Shown: positions 32,976 through 44,949, numbered from the stretch's first letter. The stretch is 64,000 bases of DNA from Citrobacter portucalensis (GCF_002042885.1 NZ_MVFY01000002.1:248001-312000); one strand, 5' to 3'. Notes: generated from the sequence alone by a model not told the origin. Numbers and translations are program-made.

Positions 32976-34034
32976 ATGACCTCTTTTATTCAACTGCATT
33001 TATTGACTGCTTATGCGCCTGCTAACCTGAACCGTGATGAATCCGGACGCCCGAAAACGGCTTATATGGGCGGTGTAGAGCGCCTGCGCGTTTCGTCGCA
33101 AAGCCTGAAACGCGCCTGGCGTGTGTCGGAAACCTTTGAGGGCGCGATGGATGGATTTATGGGTAAGCGTACCCGCCGAATTGGCGTGGATTATGTTTAT
33201 CGCCCGATGACTGCCGCTGGCGTTATTGGGAAAACAGCGAAAAGCGCAGCGGAGAAAATTGCGGCGCAGTTCGGCAAACTGAAAAGTGACAAAAACGCGC
33301 CTGAAGAAAAGAATCTTGAAATTGAACAGATCGTTCACGTCAGCAACCATGAAATTAGTTTGATCAAACAGTTGGTCGATACGCTAATTGCCGAAAAACG
33401 CGAACCCAGCGATGAAGAAGTGAAGCTATTACGCAAAGAGCAGCGAAGCGTAGATATGGCGCTGTTTGGGCGTATGCTGGCGTCATCACCGGAGTTTAAC
33501 GTAGAGGCGGCCTGTCAGGTCTCGCATGCGCTGGGCGTAAGCGCTGTGACCGTTGAATCTGATTTTTTCACCGCCGTTGACGATCTGAATAATAAAGAAG
33601 AAGACGCAGGCTCCGGACATATGGGCGAACAAGGTTTTGCCTCAGCGCTTTTCTATACCTATGTCTGCATCAGCCGCGATCTGTTGGTGGAAAACCTCGG
33701 CGGTAATGAAGATCTGGCGAAACGCGCCATCGCCGCGCTTACCGAAACGGCGTTAACGGTCTCTCCGACCGGAAAGCAAAACAGCTTCGCTTCTCGCGCC
33801 TACGCAACCTATGCGCTGGCGGAAATCGGTCAAAAACAACCGCGTTCTCTGGCGGCGGCGTTCTTCCAGCCAGTGCGTGATACCGATCAAATTCCCGCAG
33901 CAATCGCCCGTTTAACACAGCAGCGCGCGAGTTTCGATAGCGTATACGGGAATTGTGCTGATGATTATCGCGAGCTGAACGTTCAGGAAGGCACGGGTTC
34001 TCTGGCGGAATTACTGGCCTTTGTTAGCCAGTAA
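32976..34034 (+). CDS. casC: Cascade backbone subunit CasC (Cas7e/Cse4)
   Basis: 352-aa RAMP-type protein; six copies line the crRNA. The N-terminus FIQLHLLTAYAPANLNRDESGRPKTAYMGGVERLRVSSQSLKRAWR (given in family as the RRM start) is strongly conserved, as is the C-terminal SPTGKQNSFASRA. The RNA-binding thumb corresponds to the central Lys-rich region around residue 105. It follows casB by 22 bp with AGAAGGA before the ATG. Confidence 0.95.
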   Translation: MTSFIQLHLLTAYAPANLNRDESGRPKTAYMGGVERLRVSSQSLKRAWRVSETFEGAMDGFMGKRTRRIGVDYVYRPMTAAGVIGKTAKSAAEKIAAQFGKLKSDKNAPEEKNLEIEQIVHVSNHEISLIKQLVDTLIAEKREPSDEEVKLLRKEQRSVDMALFGRMLASSPEFNVEAACQVSHALGVSAVTVESDFFTAVDDLNNKEEDAGSGHMGEQGFASALFYTYVCISRDLLVENLGGNEDLAKRAIAALTETALTVSPTGKQNSFASRAYATYALAEIGQKQPRSLAAAFFQPVRDTDQIPAAIARLTQQRASFDSVYGNCADDYRELNVQEGTGSLAELLAFVSQ

Positions 34035-34043
34035 GGATGAATA

Positions 34044-34769
34044 ATGAAGGAATATCTGGTTTTCCAGCTCTATGCACCGCTGGCGTCGTGGGGGGAAGAA
34101 GCATCTGGCGAGATTCGCCATTCTGCAACGGTTCCCACGCGATCCGCATTATTGGGGATACTTGCCGCTGCGCTAGGAATTCGTCGTGACGAAGAAGAGA
34201 GGCTGAATAGCTTTAATCAGCATTACCATCTGGCGGTACACGCGCTAGCTTCACAAGATCGCTGGTTGCGGGATTATCACACGGTTAGCGCGCCGCGAGA
34301 AAATAAAAAGTATCGCTACTACACGCGCCGGGATGAATTGACTCTCGCGCCGGATGAAGTGGGGACGCTTATTTCGCAGCGGGAATATCGCTGCGACGGC
34401 TACTGGCATGTGGCAATAAGTGTAACGCCCGATGCACCGCATACGCTTAGCGAAATGCGAGCGGCGCTACTGACCCCACATTTCCCTCTCTATTTGGGGC
34501 GAAAATCTTGCCCTCTGGCGTTACCGTTGGCACCACGTTTAATGACGGGCACGTTAAAAGAGATATTCACTCAGGCTGTTGAGGAACTGTCCGCTGCGGA
34601 GTTAAGCGGCTTTACCCTGCGTGAAGGCGTTTGTTACTGGGACGATCCTGACGAAGCGAGTTTGGTCTGGCAGCAAAAGCAGCATAGCAATAATCAACCT
34701 GTTAGCCGCCAGCGCTGGCAGTTTGGCGGCTATACCCGCTTCTATGGCCCCTTACAGGAGAGAACATAA
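34044..34769 (+). CDS. casD: Cascade subunit CasD (Cas5e)
   Basis: 241-aa RAMP protein that holds the crRNA 5' handle, here predicted to be AUAAACCG. Typical Cas5e stretches are FQLYAPLASWGEEASGE at the N-terminus, RHSATVPTRSALLGILAAALGIRR, YHTVSAPRENKKYRYYTRRDEL and LYLGRKSCPLALPL. It starts 9 bp after casC and overlaps casE by 1 nt (TAATG). Confidence 0.95.
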   Translation: MKEYLVFQLYAPLASWGEEASGEIRHSATVPTRSALLGILAAALGIRRDEEERLNSFNQHYHLAVHALASQDRWLRDYHTVSAPRENKKYRYYTRRDELTLAPDEVGTLISQREYRCDGYWHVAISVTPDAPHTLSEMRAALLTPHFPLYLGRKSCPLALPLAPRLMTGTLKEIFTQAVEELSAAELSGFTLREGVCYWDDPDEASLVWQQKQHSNNQPVSRQRWQFGGYTRFYGPLQERT

Positions 34770-35472
34770 TGTATCTTTCTCGTATCCAGCTTCGGTTTAA
34801 TCAATTGCGACCGGAAATGCTGGAAAAATGGCATTCAGCCAGGCCTTATGCCAGCCACCAATGGCTATGGCAGCTTTTTCCTGAACAAGAGTCACGTCAG
34901 TTTTTATTTCGTGAGGAAGCGCATGGCGGTTTTTTCATGCTTTCGGCGATACCGCCGTTAGCTCAGCATTCCCTGTTTCTCGTTGAAACCAAAGCGTTTA
35001 ATCCACAGCTGACCAATGGTCTTATGCTTGATTTTCAACTTCGCGCAAATCCTGTCATTACTCGTAACGGTAAGCGCAGCGATGTGATGATGGATGCGAA
35101 GTTTCAGGCAAAAACGCAGGGAGTCGCGCAGGAACAATGGTGGGAGCTGCAACAGCAGGCTGCACAGGCCTGGCTGGAAAGGCAAGGGCAGCAGCATGGT
35201 TTCCGTTTGCTTGAGGAGGAGACTGATGATTTCGCCCAGTGGGCAGACGCGGAACAGAGTGAAATGCAGGCGCGTTGTGGGTGTGTGCAAGCCTATCAAC
35301 AACATCGTTTTGTCCGTAACGATCGGGAAGAGTCGATTGCTTTCAGTAGCGTTGATTTTAGTGGAACGCTTTGCATTACTGATGCCTCACGATTTGAACA
35401 GGCGCTGTATTCTGGATTAGGTAAGAGTAAAGCGCTGGGCTGCGGAATGCTGATGGTGAAAAGGAAGCGCTG

Positions 35473-35473
<1 letters not shown>
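34769..35473 (+). CDS. casE: crRNA endonuclease CasE (Cas6e)
   Basis: Cleaves pre-crRNA at the base of the repeat hairpin and stays bound to the 3' stem. 234 aa, longer than the 199-aa K-12 enzyme owing to internal insertions. The catalytic His of E. coli (His20, in LHQGLWHLFP) aligns with His30 here in SHQWLWQLFP. The C-terminal glycine-rich GKSKALGCGMLMV loop typical of Cas6 is present. Translationally coupled to casD and to cas1 (both 1-nt overlaps). Confidence 0.95.
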
Positions 35474-36686
<1,213 letters not shown>

Positions 36687-36770
36687 GTTAGCGATCTTTA
36701 AAAATACGGAAAAGTTGGTGGATTTCTTGTATGCCAAAAAAGGCTTAAAATTCAGTTGGGTAGTTTTAGA
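36687..36770 (+). promoter_or_regulatory. CRISPR leader
   Basis: 84-bp A/T-rich stretch between the cas2 stop and the first repeat, ending in TTTTAGA as the E. coli leader does. It should hold the pre-crRNA promoter and the IHF site needed for integration, but I could not assign an exact IHF consensus. New spacers are expected to enter at 36771. Confidence 0.7.
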
Positions 36771-38995
36771 GTGTTCCCCGCGCCAGCGGGGATAAACCGC
36801 GGCGCGGGCAGACTGGGCACCGGTGCTGCTTGTGTTCCCCGCGCCAGCGGGGATAAACCGGGCGAGCCGAACATTCGCAAACACCTGCAATCGTGTTCCC
36901 CGCGCCAGCGGGGATAAACCGCCAGTTCTCTTAATGGGTTTTCTAAAAGAGAAGTGTTCCCCGCGCCAGCGGGGATAAACCGATCCGGCGTTCCCCTTCC
37001 TCGGTCGACACGTCGTGTTCCCCGCGCCAGCGGGGATAAACCGCGATATGGAGGATTCGCAGGGCCGACCGCTGTGTGTTCCCCGCGCCAGCGGGGATAA
37101 ACCGTCCTGGTCAACGACTCCACCCACCAGCGGCACGTGTTCCCCGCGCCAGCGGGGATAAACCGAGGTCCAGGAGAGCGCCATGCGTATCACGACAGTG
37201 TTCCCCGCGCCAGCGGGGATAAACCGCAATTCGGTGCGACTCAGCATCAAATGTTGATGTGTTCCCCGCGCCAGCGGGGATAAACCGCAATTCAGCAGCG
37301 GCACACCGCCCATGCCCTGGTGTTCCCCGCGCCAGCGGGGATAAACCGGGATCCAGATCCTCTCCTGCTCCATGAATACCGTGTTCCCCGCGCCAGCGGG
37401 GATAAACCGACGCAGGGCAGCTCGGCGAGTTTATAACTACCGTGTTCCCCGCGCCAGCGGGGATAAACCGGGCCAGATCATCAGTCAAAAAATCCTCGTT
37501 GCGTGTTCCCCGCGCCAGCGGGGATAAACCGTTCATCACCCTATTCATTTCCGGTATCGTGCCGTGTTCCCCGCGCCAGCGGGGATAAACCGCACTCCAA
37601 AAATGATTTCCTTCAACCCCTTATGTGTTCCCCGCGCCAGCGGGGATAAACCGGTGATATTATTACTCTGTGAACTATCTACCTAGTGTTCCCCGCGCCA
37701 GCGGGGATAAACCGCCAAAGAATAAGATGCTCACCAGTCGCCCCAGGTGTTCCCCGCGCCAGCGGGGATAAACCGTTTTTTGTATCCAGTTCCATGTCAC
37801 CTTCGGCGTGTTCCCCGCGCCAGCGGGGATAAACCGATATTTCGTCTGTAACAGGTATTCCGGTTGGCGTGTTCCCCGCGCCAGCGGGGATAAACCAGAG
37901 GCGATATTAGCCACGCCTGCCGAGGTTAAGTGTTCCCCGCGCCAGCGGGGATAAACCGGAAAAATGAGGGGATGACCATGCGCGATTTACGTGTTCCCCG
38001 CGCCAGCGGGGATAAACCGGAGCAATGGGGCGTCATCCAGCGCACTCTTAGGTGTTCCCCGCGCCAGCGGGGATAAACCGGTTTCCTTAATGAGCATAGA
38101 GCTCGAAACGAAGTGTTCCCCGCGCCAGCGGGGATAAACCGTGGCAATAACCCGGACCGGGAGTGGATTTACCGTGTTCCCCGCGCCAGCGGGGATAAAC
38201 CGCGATTTAAATTCGCCATTGGTTAATTTTCCCCGTGTTCCCCGCACCAGCGGGGATAAACCGTCATCTTTATAGATGAATCCGATGGGTCATCAGTGTT
38301 CCCCGCGCCAGCGGGGATAAACCGGCATATCCCAGACTTTCCACGTCAACTTGTACGTGTTCCCCGCGCCAGCGGGGATAAACCGAAACGCCAGATCCGC
38401 GCCAGTAAACAGCACTAGTGTTCCCCGCGCCAGCGGGGATAAACCGCGGCCAGAATTGCCATTTCCATTTCGCGGGACGTGTTCCCCGCGCCAGCGGGGA
38501 TAAACCGAGGGTGATATAGTTATTACGTGGATTGATTCAGTGTTCCCCGCGCCAGCGGGGATAAACCGTGGGCTTATCAGTCTTAGATAAAATTGTGAAG
38601 GTGTTCCCCGCGCCAGCGGGGATAAACCGCCTTTTACAAAGAGATGATCAGGCTTGCTGACGTGTTCCCCGCGCCAGCGGGGATAAACCGGCTAATTGCT
38701 TTTATTTCTCGGTGCTTTAATCGTGTTCCCCGCGCCAGCGGGGATAAACCGCAAAACTACCAGGTCCGTTTGTCTCGACCATGGTGTTCCCCGCGCCAGC
38801 GGGGATAAACCCGTTGCCGGCATGGTATGCGTCATGGACATCTCGTGTTCCCCGCGCCAGCGGGGATAAACCGGATACGCCTGAATTCGACGTTATCTCG
38901 CCAACGTGTTCCCCGCACCAGCGGGGATAAACCGAATTTATCCGGGACTACAACATATCTCTTTATGTGTTCCCCGCGCCAGCGGGGATAAAGTC
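36771..38995 (+). CRISPR. Type I-E CRISPR array, 37 repeats and 36 spacers
   Basis: Repeats of 29 bp (first 36771-36799) recur at exactly 61-bp intervals to 38967, so every spacer is 32 bp. The repeat starts GTGTTCCCC, holds the hairpin CCCCGCGCCAGCGGGG and ends in the crRNA handle ATAAACCG, so transcription runs on the + strand away from the leader. Deviations: G to A in the loop region (CGCACC) in repeats at 38235 and 38906; last base A at 37897 and C at 38812; the last repeat (38967) ends in ATAAAGTC. All 36 spacers look unique. I could not assign any to a phage or plasmid without a search. Confidence 0.99.
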
Positions 38996-39086
38996 ATTTT
39001 AGCGTTACGTATTGAGCCGATGATGTCGTATTCCCTGCTGGCACAGGGACGAAAATGATAGCCCAACGTCTTCATCTAAAAAGGTG

Positions 39087-40133
39087 CTAAGAGTTTTTAC
39101 CCGCTTTTGCCAGTTCTTTTACCAGTGGCAGCATAATGCGTACCACGTCGCGGCTACGGTGCTCTATCCGGCCCGGTAACGCTTTATCAATGTGCTGCTG
39201 GTTATCCAGTCGCACATCGTGCCAGCTGTTGCCTGCCGGAAATGAGGCGCTTTTGGCGAGCTGTTGATAGCCATCTTTCTTGCCCAGGTTCCAGTTGGTC
39301 GCTTCAACGGAGAGAACGGCAATCCCCGCGTTGTCGAAGACCTCTGCATCGTTACAACATCCAGTGCCTTTCGGATAGTCTTTGTTCAGACCTGGATTGG
39401 TGCTGGCAACGATACCGCGGCTGTGCGCGATAGCCAGTGCCCGGTCGCGCGTCAGTTTTCGCACCGCTTCCGGGGTTTTCTTACCGCTATTGAAATAGAG
39501 CTTATCACCGACAATCAGGTTATCGAGGTTGATAACCAGCAGCGTGTTTTTCTTCTCTGCAGCGCTCATTCGCTTCAGAATGTTCTCCGCGCCCAGTTTG
39601 CCTTCTTCCTCGCCGCTGGTGGCGATAAAGCGAATACCGTACTGCGTCGGCACGTTCTTGAGTTTTTCCGCCAGTTCCAGCATTACGCCAACACCTGCGG
39701 CGTTGTCATCGATACCTTGCAGGGTTAATCCACCCAGATTGGCATCGGAATCGGCGTCGCTTTGTGCGGCGTAGGTGTCGAGGTGCGCCATAATAATAAT
39801 CTGCTGCGGCGCTTTGCCTTCATGTGCTGCAATAACGGTGCTTCCCGTTACGTTATGCCAGTTTTTACGGTTATCTTTGGCGGTATAAACATAACGGCTA
39901 TTAAACGTCCGAATATCGCTGCTATAGCCCATCTGCTGAAATTGTTGACGTATATAATCAGCAGACAACATTTCTGCCGGAGATCCCGTCACGCGGCCTG
40001 GGAAAAACGTTGCGATATATCGAGCCTGGGTATTTGCGATATCTCCGGGCTTCGAAGATGTTGCCTGTGCGGGAAGGATGAAGCACGCGCCGAGCGCCAG
40101 GGCGGTAGTCAGGTGGCGCAATGCGGAAAACAT
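39087..40133 (-). CDS. iap: Alkaline phosphatase isozyme conversion aminopeptidase Iap
   Basis: Periplasmic M28-family metallopeptidase of 348 aa (E. coli 345), which removes the N-terminal Arg of alkaline phosphatase. A signal peptide ends near residue 24 (LALGACFILPAQA). Zinc-ligand motifs are MAHLDTY, GIDDNAAGVGVML, SGEEEGKLGAEN and the late GCCNDAEVFDNAG. It lies beyond the distal end of the CRISPR array, as in E. coli, and is divergent from cysD. Confidence 0.93.
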   Translation of the reverse strand: MFSALRHLTTALALGACFILPAQATSSKPGDIANTQARYIATFFPGRVTGSPAEMLSADYIRQQFQQMGYSSDIRTFNSRYVYTAKDNRKNWHNVTGSTVIAAHEGKAPQQIIIMAHLDTYAAQSDADSDANLGGLTLQGIDDNAAGVGVMLELAEKLKNVPTQYGIRFIATSGEEEGKLGAENILKRMSAAEKKNTLLVINLDNLIVGDKLYFNSGKKTPEAVRKLTRDRALAIAHSRGIVASTNPGLNKDYPKGTGCCNDAEVFDNAGIAVLSVEATNWNLGKKDGYQQLAKSASFPAGNSWHDVRLDNQQHIDKALPGRIEHRSRDVVRIMLPLVKELAKAGKNS

Positions 40134-40387
40134 AGTGAGTCCTTAAATACCAAGCAGAAATTTTCAGCCGCTAGTATGAAACCGTGATCGAGGTAAAACA
40201 ATTTCATTTGCTCTTAAATGCCCGAATTCCGGTAGCTTAAGCACTTTTTGATATTTGCTTTTCCGGATCGTTATTCCTTTGAGGAACTACTCATTCCAAT
40301 TCGTAATTTCATTCGCCCCCTTGCCCTCCCTATAGTCAGGTTATCTGAGCATCGTTAGCAAAATAACGGCATTACATAGGAACGGTT
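40134..40387. promoter_or_regulatory. Divergent iap-cysD regulatory region
   Basis: 254 bp without genes. For cysD, TATAGT at 40331-40336 is a good -10 box, while the -35 position (TTCATT) is weak, as expected for CysB-dependent transcription. AGGAACGG precedes the cysD start. No exact CysB site could be defined. Confidence 0.5.
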
Positions 40388-41296
40388 ATGGATCAAAAAC
40401 GACTTACCCACCTGCGGCAACTGGAAGCGGAAAGCATCCATATCATTCGTGAGGTGGCCGCCGAGTTTTCTAATCCGGTGATGATGTATTCCATCGGCAA
40501 AGATTCCAGCGTAATGCTGCATCTGGCGCGTAAAGCGTTTTATCCGGGCACGCTGCCGTTCCCATTGCTGCACGTTGATACCGGCTGGAAATTCAGCGAA
40601 ATGTACGAGTTTCGTGACCGCACGGCGAAAGCCTACGGCTGCGAACTGCTGGTGCATAAAAACCCGGAAGGGGTGGCGATGGGCATCAACCCGTTTGTCC
40701 ACGGTAGCGCCAAGCATACCGACATTATGAAAACTGAAGGGCTGAAGCAGGCACTGAATAAATACGGTTTCGATGCCGCGTTTGGCGGTGCTCGTCGTGA
40801 CGAAGAGAAATCGCGTGCCAAAGAGCGTATTTACTCTTTCCGCGATCGTTTTCATCGCTGGGATCCTAAAAATCAGCGCCCGGAGCTGTGGCACAACTAC
40901 AACGGGCAGATTAACAAAGGCGAAAGCATTCGCGTCTTCCCGCTTTCTAACTGGACTGAACAGGATATCTGGCAGTACATCTGGCTGGAAAATATCGACA
41001 TCGTACCGCTGTATCTGGCGGCGGAGCGTCCGGTGCTGGAACGCGACGGCATGCTGATGATGATTGATGACGACAGAATCGATCTGCAACCTGGTGAAGT
41101 GATTAAAAAACGCATGGTGCGTTTCCGTACGCTCGGTTGCTGGCCGCTGACAGGCGCGGTGGAGTCGAATGCGCAGACGCTACCGGAAATCATCGAAGAG
41201 ATGCTGGTTTCAACCACCAGTGAACGTCAGGGCCGCGTGATTGACCGCGACCAGGCGGGCTCCATGGAGCTGAAGAAACGTCAGGGGTATTTCTAA
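40388..41296 (+). CDS. cysD: Sulfate adenylyltransferase small subunit CysD
   Basis: ATP sulfurylase catalytic subunit, 302 aa as in E. coli; forms APS from ATP and sulfate with CysN. PP-loop fold: [30 protein letters not shown], and [17 protein letters not shown]. First gene of cysDNC, the sulfate-activation operon, which together with cysJIH completes reduction to sulfide. Confidence 0.97.
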   Translation: MDQKRLTHLRQLEAESIHIIREVAAEFSNPVMMYSIGKDSSVMLHLARKAFYPGTLPFPLLHVDTGWKFSEMYEFRDRTAKAYGCELLVHKNPEGVAMGINPFVHGSAKHTDIMKTEGLKQALNKYGFDAAFGGARRDEEKSRAKERIYSFRDRFHRWDPKNQRPELWHNYNGQINKGESIRVFPLSNWTEQDIWQYIWLENIDIVPLYLAAERPVLERDGMLMMIDDDRIDLQPGEVIKKRMVRFRTLGCWPLTGAVESNAQTLPEIIEEMLVSTTSERQGRVIDRDQAGSMELKKRQGYF

Positions 41297-41305
41297 GGAG
41301 CCGCC

Positions 41306-42733
41306 ATGAATACGACACTTGCACAACAAATTGCTAATGAAGGCGGCGTTGAAGCCTGGATGGTTGCCCAGCAACACAAAAGTCTGCTGCGCTTTTTAAC
41401 CTGCGGTAGCGTGGATGATGGGAAAAGTACCCTGATTGGCCGCCTGCTGCACGACACGCGTCAGATTTATGAAGACCAGCTTTCATCGCTGCACAATGAC
41501 AGTAAACGTCACGGCACTCAGGGCGAAAAGCTTGATCTGGCGTTATTGGTTGACGGCTTGCAGGCCGAGCGTGAGCAAGGCATCACCATCGACGTGGCGT
41601 ATCGTTATTTCTCTACCGAAAAGCGTAAATTTATTATTGCGGACACTCCCGGGCATGAGCAGTACACCCGTAACATGGCGACCGGTGCGTCGACCTGCGA
41701 CCTGGCGATCCTATTGATCGATGCGCGTAAAGGCGTGCTGGATCAGACTCGTCGTCATAGCTTTATCTCCACGCTGCTTGGGATCAAACACCTGGTGGTG
41801 GCGATCAACAAAATGGATCTGGTGGACTTTAGCGAAGAGACATTTAACCGCATTCGCGAAGACTATCTTACTTTTGCTGAACAACTGCCGGGCAACCTGG
41901 ATATCCGGTTTGTGCCGCTCTCTGCGCTGGAAGGCGATAACGTGGCTTCGCAAAGCGCCAGTATGCCGTGGTACAGCGGTCCGACGCTGCTGGAAGTGCT
42001 GGAAACCGTTGAGATCCAGCGCATTGTTGATACTCAGCCGATGCGCTTCCCGGTGCAGTATGTGAACCGACCGAATCTGGATTTCCGTGGTTATGCCGGA
42101 ACGCTGGCCTCCGGTAGCGTGAAGGTTGGACAGCGCGTCAAAGTGTTGCCGTCCGGCGTGGAGTCGAGCGTGGCGCGGATCGTAACCTTTGATGGCGATT
42201 TACAGGAAGCGCATGCGGGTGAAGCGATCACCCTGGTGCTGAAAGATGAGATCGATATTAGCCGGGGTGACCTGTTACTTGATGCCGGTGAAACGCTGCC
42301 GACAGTACAAAGCGCAGCTGTTGATGTGGTGTGGATGGCGGAACAACCGTTGTCGCCAGGGCAGAGCTACGACATAAAAGTCGCAGGTAAGAAGACCCGC
42401 GCACGTGTTGATAGCGTGCAGTATCAGGTCGATATTAATAACCTGACCCAACGTGACGTTGAAGCGCTACCGCTGAACGGTATCGGTCTGGTTAATCTGA
42501 CTTTTGATGAGCCGCTGGTGCTGGATACCTATCAGCAGAATCCGGTTACGGGCGGGCTGATTATCATTGATCGCCTGACCAACGTTACCGTTGGCGCGGG
42601 ACTGGTGCGTGAGCCAATCGTCCAGGAGCTTGCCACAGCTTCTCAGTTCAGCGCGTTTGAGCTGGAGCTTAATGCACTGGTGCGTCGCCACTTCCCACAC
42701 TGGGGTGCGCGCGATCTGCTGGGAGGAAAATAA
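41306..42733 (+). CDS. cysN: Sulfate adenylyltransferase subunit CysN (GTPase)
   Basis: 475-aa translation-factor-like GTPase that drives APS formation by CysD. G1 motif [14 protein letters not shown]3 [12 protein letters not shown] and G4 NKMDLVD are visible in the first 180 residues, followed by beta-barrel domains. AAGGAG lies just before the start, and its stop overlaps the cysC start by 1 nt. Confidence 0.97.
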   Translation: MNTTLAQQIANEGGVEAWMVAQQHKSLLRFLTCGSVDDGKSTLIGRLLHDTRQIYEDQLSSLHNDSKRHGTQGEKLDLALLVDGLQAEREQGITIDVAYRYFSTEKRKFIIADTPGHEQYTRNMATGASTCDLAILLIDARKGVLDQTRRHSFISTLLGIKHLVVAINKMDLVDFSEETFNRIREDYLTFAEQLPGNLDIRFVPLSALEGDNVASQSASMPWYSGPTLLEVLETVEIQRIVDTQPMRFPVQYVNRPNLDFRGYAGTLASGSVKVGQRVKVLPSGVESSVARIVTFDGDLQEAHAGEAITLVLKDEIDISRGDLLLDAGETLPTVQSAAVDVVWMAEQPLSPGQSYDIKVAGKKTRARVDSVQYQVDINNLTQRDVEALPLNGIGLVNLTFDEPLVLDTYQQNPVTGGLIIIDRLTNVTVGAGLVREPIVQELATASQFSAFELELNALVRRHFPHWGARDLLGGK

Positions 42734-43338
42734 TGGCGCTGCATGACGAAAACGTCGTCTGGCATGCCCATCCTGTTACACCGCAACAGCGGGAACAACG
42801 CCACGGTCATCGTGGTGTTGTGCTGTGGTTTACCGGGCTGTCAGGTTCCGGTAAATCCACGGTAGCAGGGGCGCTGGAAGAGGCGCTGCATAAGCTAGGG
42901 GTGAGCACCTATCTGCTGGATGGCGATAACGTGCGTCACGGTCTGTGCAGCGATCTTGGGTTTAGCGATGCCGATCGTAAGGAGAATATTCGTCGGGTTG
43001 GTGAAGTGGCTAACCTAATGGTAGACGCCGGCCTGGTGGTGTTGACTGCGTTTATCTCTCCACATCGCGCCGAGCGAAAAATGGTTCGCGAGCGCGTGGG
43101 TGAAGGGCGTTTTATTGAGGTTTTTGTCGATACGCCATTAGCAACGTGCGAAGCTCGCGATCCAAAAGGGCTGTATAAAAAAGCGCGTGCGGGAGAGTTG
43201 CGCAATTTCACCGGAATTGACTCGGTTTACGAAGCGCCTGAATCGCCAGAGATTCATCTTGATGGTGAACAATTGGTAACAAATTTGGTTCCTCAATTAT
43301 TAGACCTGCTGAGGCAGGAAGATATTATCAGATCCTGA
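42733..43338 (+). CDS. cysC: Adenylylsulfate kinase CysC
   Basis: Phosphorylates APS to PAPS. 201 aa as in E. coli. P-loop [14 protein letters not shown] near residue 36, [20 protein letters not shown] and the C-terminal [14 protein letters not shown] are family signatures. Last gene of cysDNC. Confidence 0.97.
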   Translation: MALHDENVVWHAHPVTPQQREQRHGHRGVVLWFTGLSGSGKSTVAGALEEALHKLGVSTYLLDGDNVRHGLCSDLGFSDADRKENIRRVGEVANLMVDAGLVVLTAFISPHRAERKMVRERVGEGRFIEVFVDTPLATCEARDPKGLYKKARAGELRNFTGIDSVYEAPESPEIHLDGEQLVTNLVPQLLDLLRQEDIIRS

Positions 43339-43385
43339 GACACCCGAGCTTACACGCCCGGTCAGTCACGGTCACAGGATTAGAT

Positions 43386-43709
43386 ATGCGTAACAGCCAT
43401 AACATTACTATTACAGAGTCAGATACCTTCGCCGCCGACGACGAAACTACCTGGTCACTCCCAGGAGCCGTGGTCGGTTTTGTCGCGTGGTTGCTGGCGC
43501 TGGGATTCCCGTGTCTGATGTATGGCCCTAACACACTGTTTTTCTTCCTTTATACATGGCCCTTTTTCCTCGCATTGTTGCCCGTGGCGATTGTCGCGGG
43601 TATTGCCCTACATTCGCTATTGAAGGGGCGGTTGCTGCTGAGTATTACCTGTACCCTGCTGGTGGTTGGCGCAATGTTTGGCGCACTGTTCCTGTGGCTA
43701 CTGGGTTAG
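43386..43709 (+). CDS. ygbE: Inner membrane protein YgbE (DUF3561)
   Basis: 107-aa protein with three hydrophobic segments (about 27-47, 52-72 and 82-106) after a charged, acidic N-terminus. Its identity comes from size, position after cysC and sequence similarity to E. coli YgbE. The function is unknown. It ends about 214 bp before ftsB. Confidence 0.88.
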   Translation: MRNSHNITITESDTFAADDETTWSLPGAVVGFVAWLLALGFPCLMYGPNTLFFFLYTWPFFLALLPVAIVAGIALHSLLKGRLLLSITCTLLVVGAMFGALFLWLLG

Positions 43710-43816
43710 GCATACGTCCTTTCACGCGATCGCCGCTGTTGTTCACTGTCTGGCCATAATTCAAACCGTAACCAACAATGAGATTATGTTCTCCTTACAT
43801 GGGGTATACGTAACAA

Positions 43817-43841
43817 CGGGCAAATGTGGTACATTTGCCCG
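43817..43841. promoter_or_regulatory. Strong palindrome upstream of ftsB
   Basis: CGGGCAAATGT (43817-43827) and ACATTTGCCCG (43831-43841) form a perfect 11-bp inverted repeat with a 3-bp centre. There is no T run after it, so it is unlikely to be a simple terminator for ygbE. It is more likely an operator or an RNA stem in the ftsB leader, 83 bp before the start. Confidence 0.55.
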
Positions 43842-43923
43842 CGTTGTCGCGGCATTCCCGTCCGTTGATGTAAAGTTGTCAGCGGAGTTTATGGGATGTT
43901 GATGCCGTTTTTCAGGGGGCAGG

Positions 43924-44235
43924 ATGGGTAAACTTACGTTGCTGTTGCTGGCTTTATTAGTCTGGCTACAGTATTCGCTGTGGTTCGGTAAGAACGGCAT
44001 ACATGACTATAGTCGCGTCAACGATGATGTTGCGGCGCAGCAAGCTACAAACGCGAAACTGAAAGCGCGTAACGATCAGCTTTTTGCCGAAATTGACGAT
44101 CTCAATGGCGGGCAAGAGGCTATCGAAGAGCGCGCGCGTAACGAACTCAGTATGACTAAGCCAGGCGAAACCTTTTATCGTCTGGTGCCTGACGCGTCTA
44201 AACGCGCTCAGACTGCAGGGCAAAACAATCGATAA
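43924..44235 (+). CDS. ftsB: Cell division protein FtsB
   Basis: 103-aa bitopic membrane protein of the FtsQLB division complex; links FtsQ with activation of septal peptidoglycan synthesis. A short cytoplasmic tip MGKL, a membrane segment (residues ~4-21) and a periplasmic coiled coil ([22 protein letters not shown]) are visible. E. coli length. It is the first gene of ftsB-ispD-ispF-truD-surE-pcm-nlpD-rpoS, all in one direction. Confidence 0.95.
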   Translation: MGKLTLLLLALLVWLQYSLWFGKNGIHDYSRVNDDVAAQQATNAKLKARNDQLFAEIDDLNGGQEAIEERARNELSMTKPGETFYRLVPDASKRAQTAGQNNR

Positions 44236-44253
44236 ACCGTCCAGGGATTTAAC

Positions 44254-44949
44254 ATGGCAGCCACTTTAATGGACGTTTGCGCCGTGGTGCCGGCTGCCGG
44301 GTTTGGCCGCCGAATGCAAACAGAGTGTCCTAAGCAGTACCTCTCTATTGGCAATAAAACCATTCTCGAACACTCGGTTGATGCGCTGCTGGCTCATCCC
44401 CGGGTGACGCGAGTCGTCATCGCTATTAGCCCAGGCGACAGTCGCTTTGCCCAACTTCCACTCGCAGCGCACCCGCAAATTACCGTGGTGGATGGTGGCA
44501 ACGAGCGTGCCGATTCTGTCCTTGCTGGTTTGCAAGCCGCAGGTGAGGCCAGTTGGGTACTGGTACATGATGCCGCGCGTCCGTGCCTGCATCAGGAAGA
44601 TTTATCTCGTTTGCTGGCAATAAGTGAAACCAGCCGCATCGGTGGGATCCTTGCTGCGCCGGTGCGCGACACGATGAAACGCGCGGAGCCGGGCCGAACA
44701 GACATCGCCCATACGGTCGATCGCACCGATTTATGGCATGCGTTGACGCCGCAGTTTTTCCCTCGCGAGCTGTTGCATGACTGTCTGACCCGTGCGCTAA
44801 ACGAAGGCGCAACCATTACGGACGAAGCCTCGGCGCTTGAATATTGCGGTTTTCATCCGCTGCTGGTCGAAGGACGCGCTGACAACATTAAAGTCACCCG
44901 CCCGGAAGACCTGGCGCTGGCGGAATTTTATCTGACCCGAACTATCTAG
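44254..44949 (+). CDS. ispD: 2-C-methyl-D-erythritol 4-phosphate cytidylyltransferase IspD
   Basis: 231-aa enzyme of the MEP isoprenoid pathway; joins CTP and MEP to CDP-ME. The CTP-binding loop [28 protein letters not shown] and the C-terminal [19 protein letters not shown] are family signatures. A few residues shorter than the 236-aa E. coli enzyme, at the ends. It follows ftsB by 18 bp. Confidence 0.96.
   Translation: MAATLMDVCAVVPAAGFGRRMQTECPKQYLSIGNKTILEHSVDALLAHPRVTRVVIAISPGDSRFAQLPLAAHPQITVVDGGNERADSVLAGLQAAGEASWVLVHDAARPCLHQEDLSRLLAISETSRIGGILAAPVRDTMKRAEPGRTDIAHTVDRTDLWHALTPQFFPRELLHDCLTRALNEGATITDEASALEYCGFHPLLVEGRADNIKVTRPEDLALAEFYLTRTI

Noticed and set aside
39077-39094. AAG followed by AGTTTTT near the iap stop, matching the first 7 nt of the sequence downstream of pseudo-repeat 1
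   Set aside because: Only 7 nt match, the handle of pseudo-repeat 1 is not intact, and such a match with a PAM is expected by chance in a window of this size.
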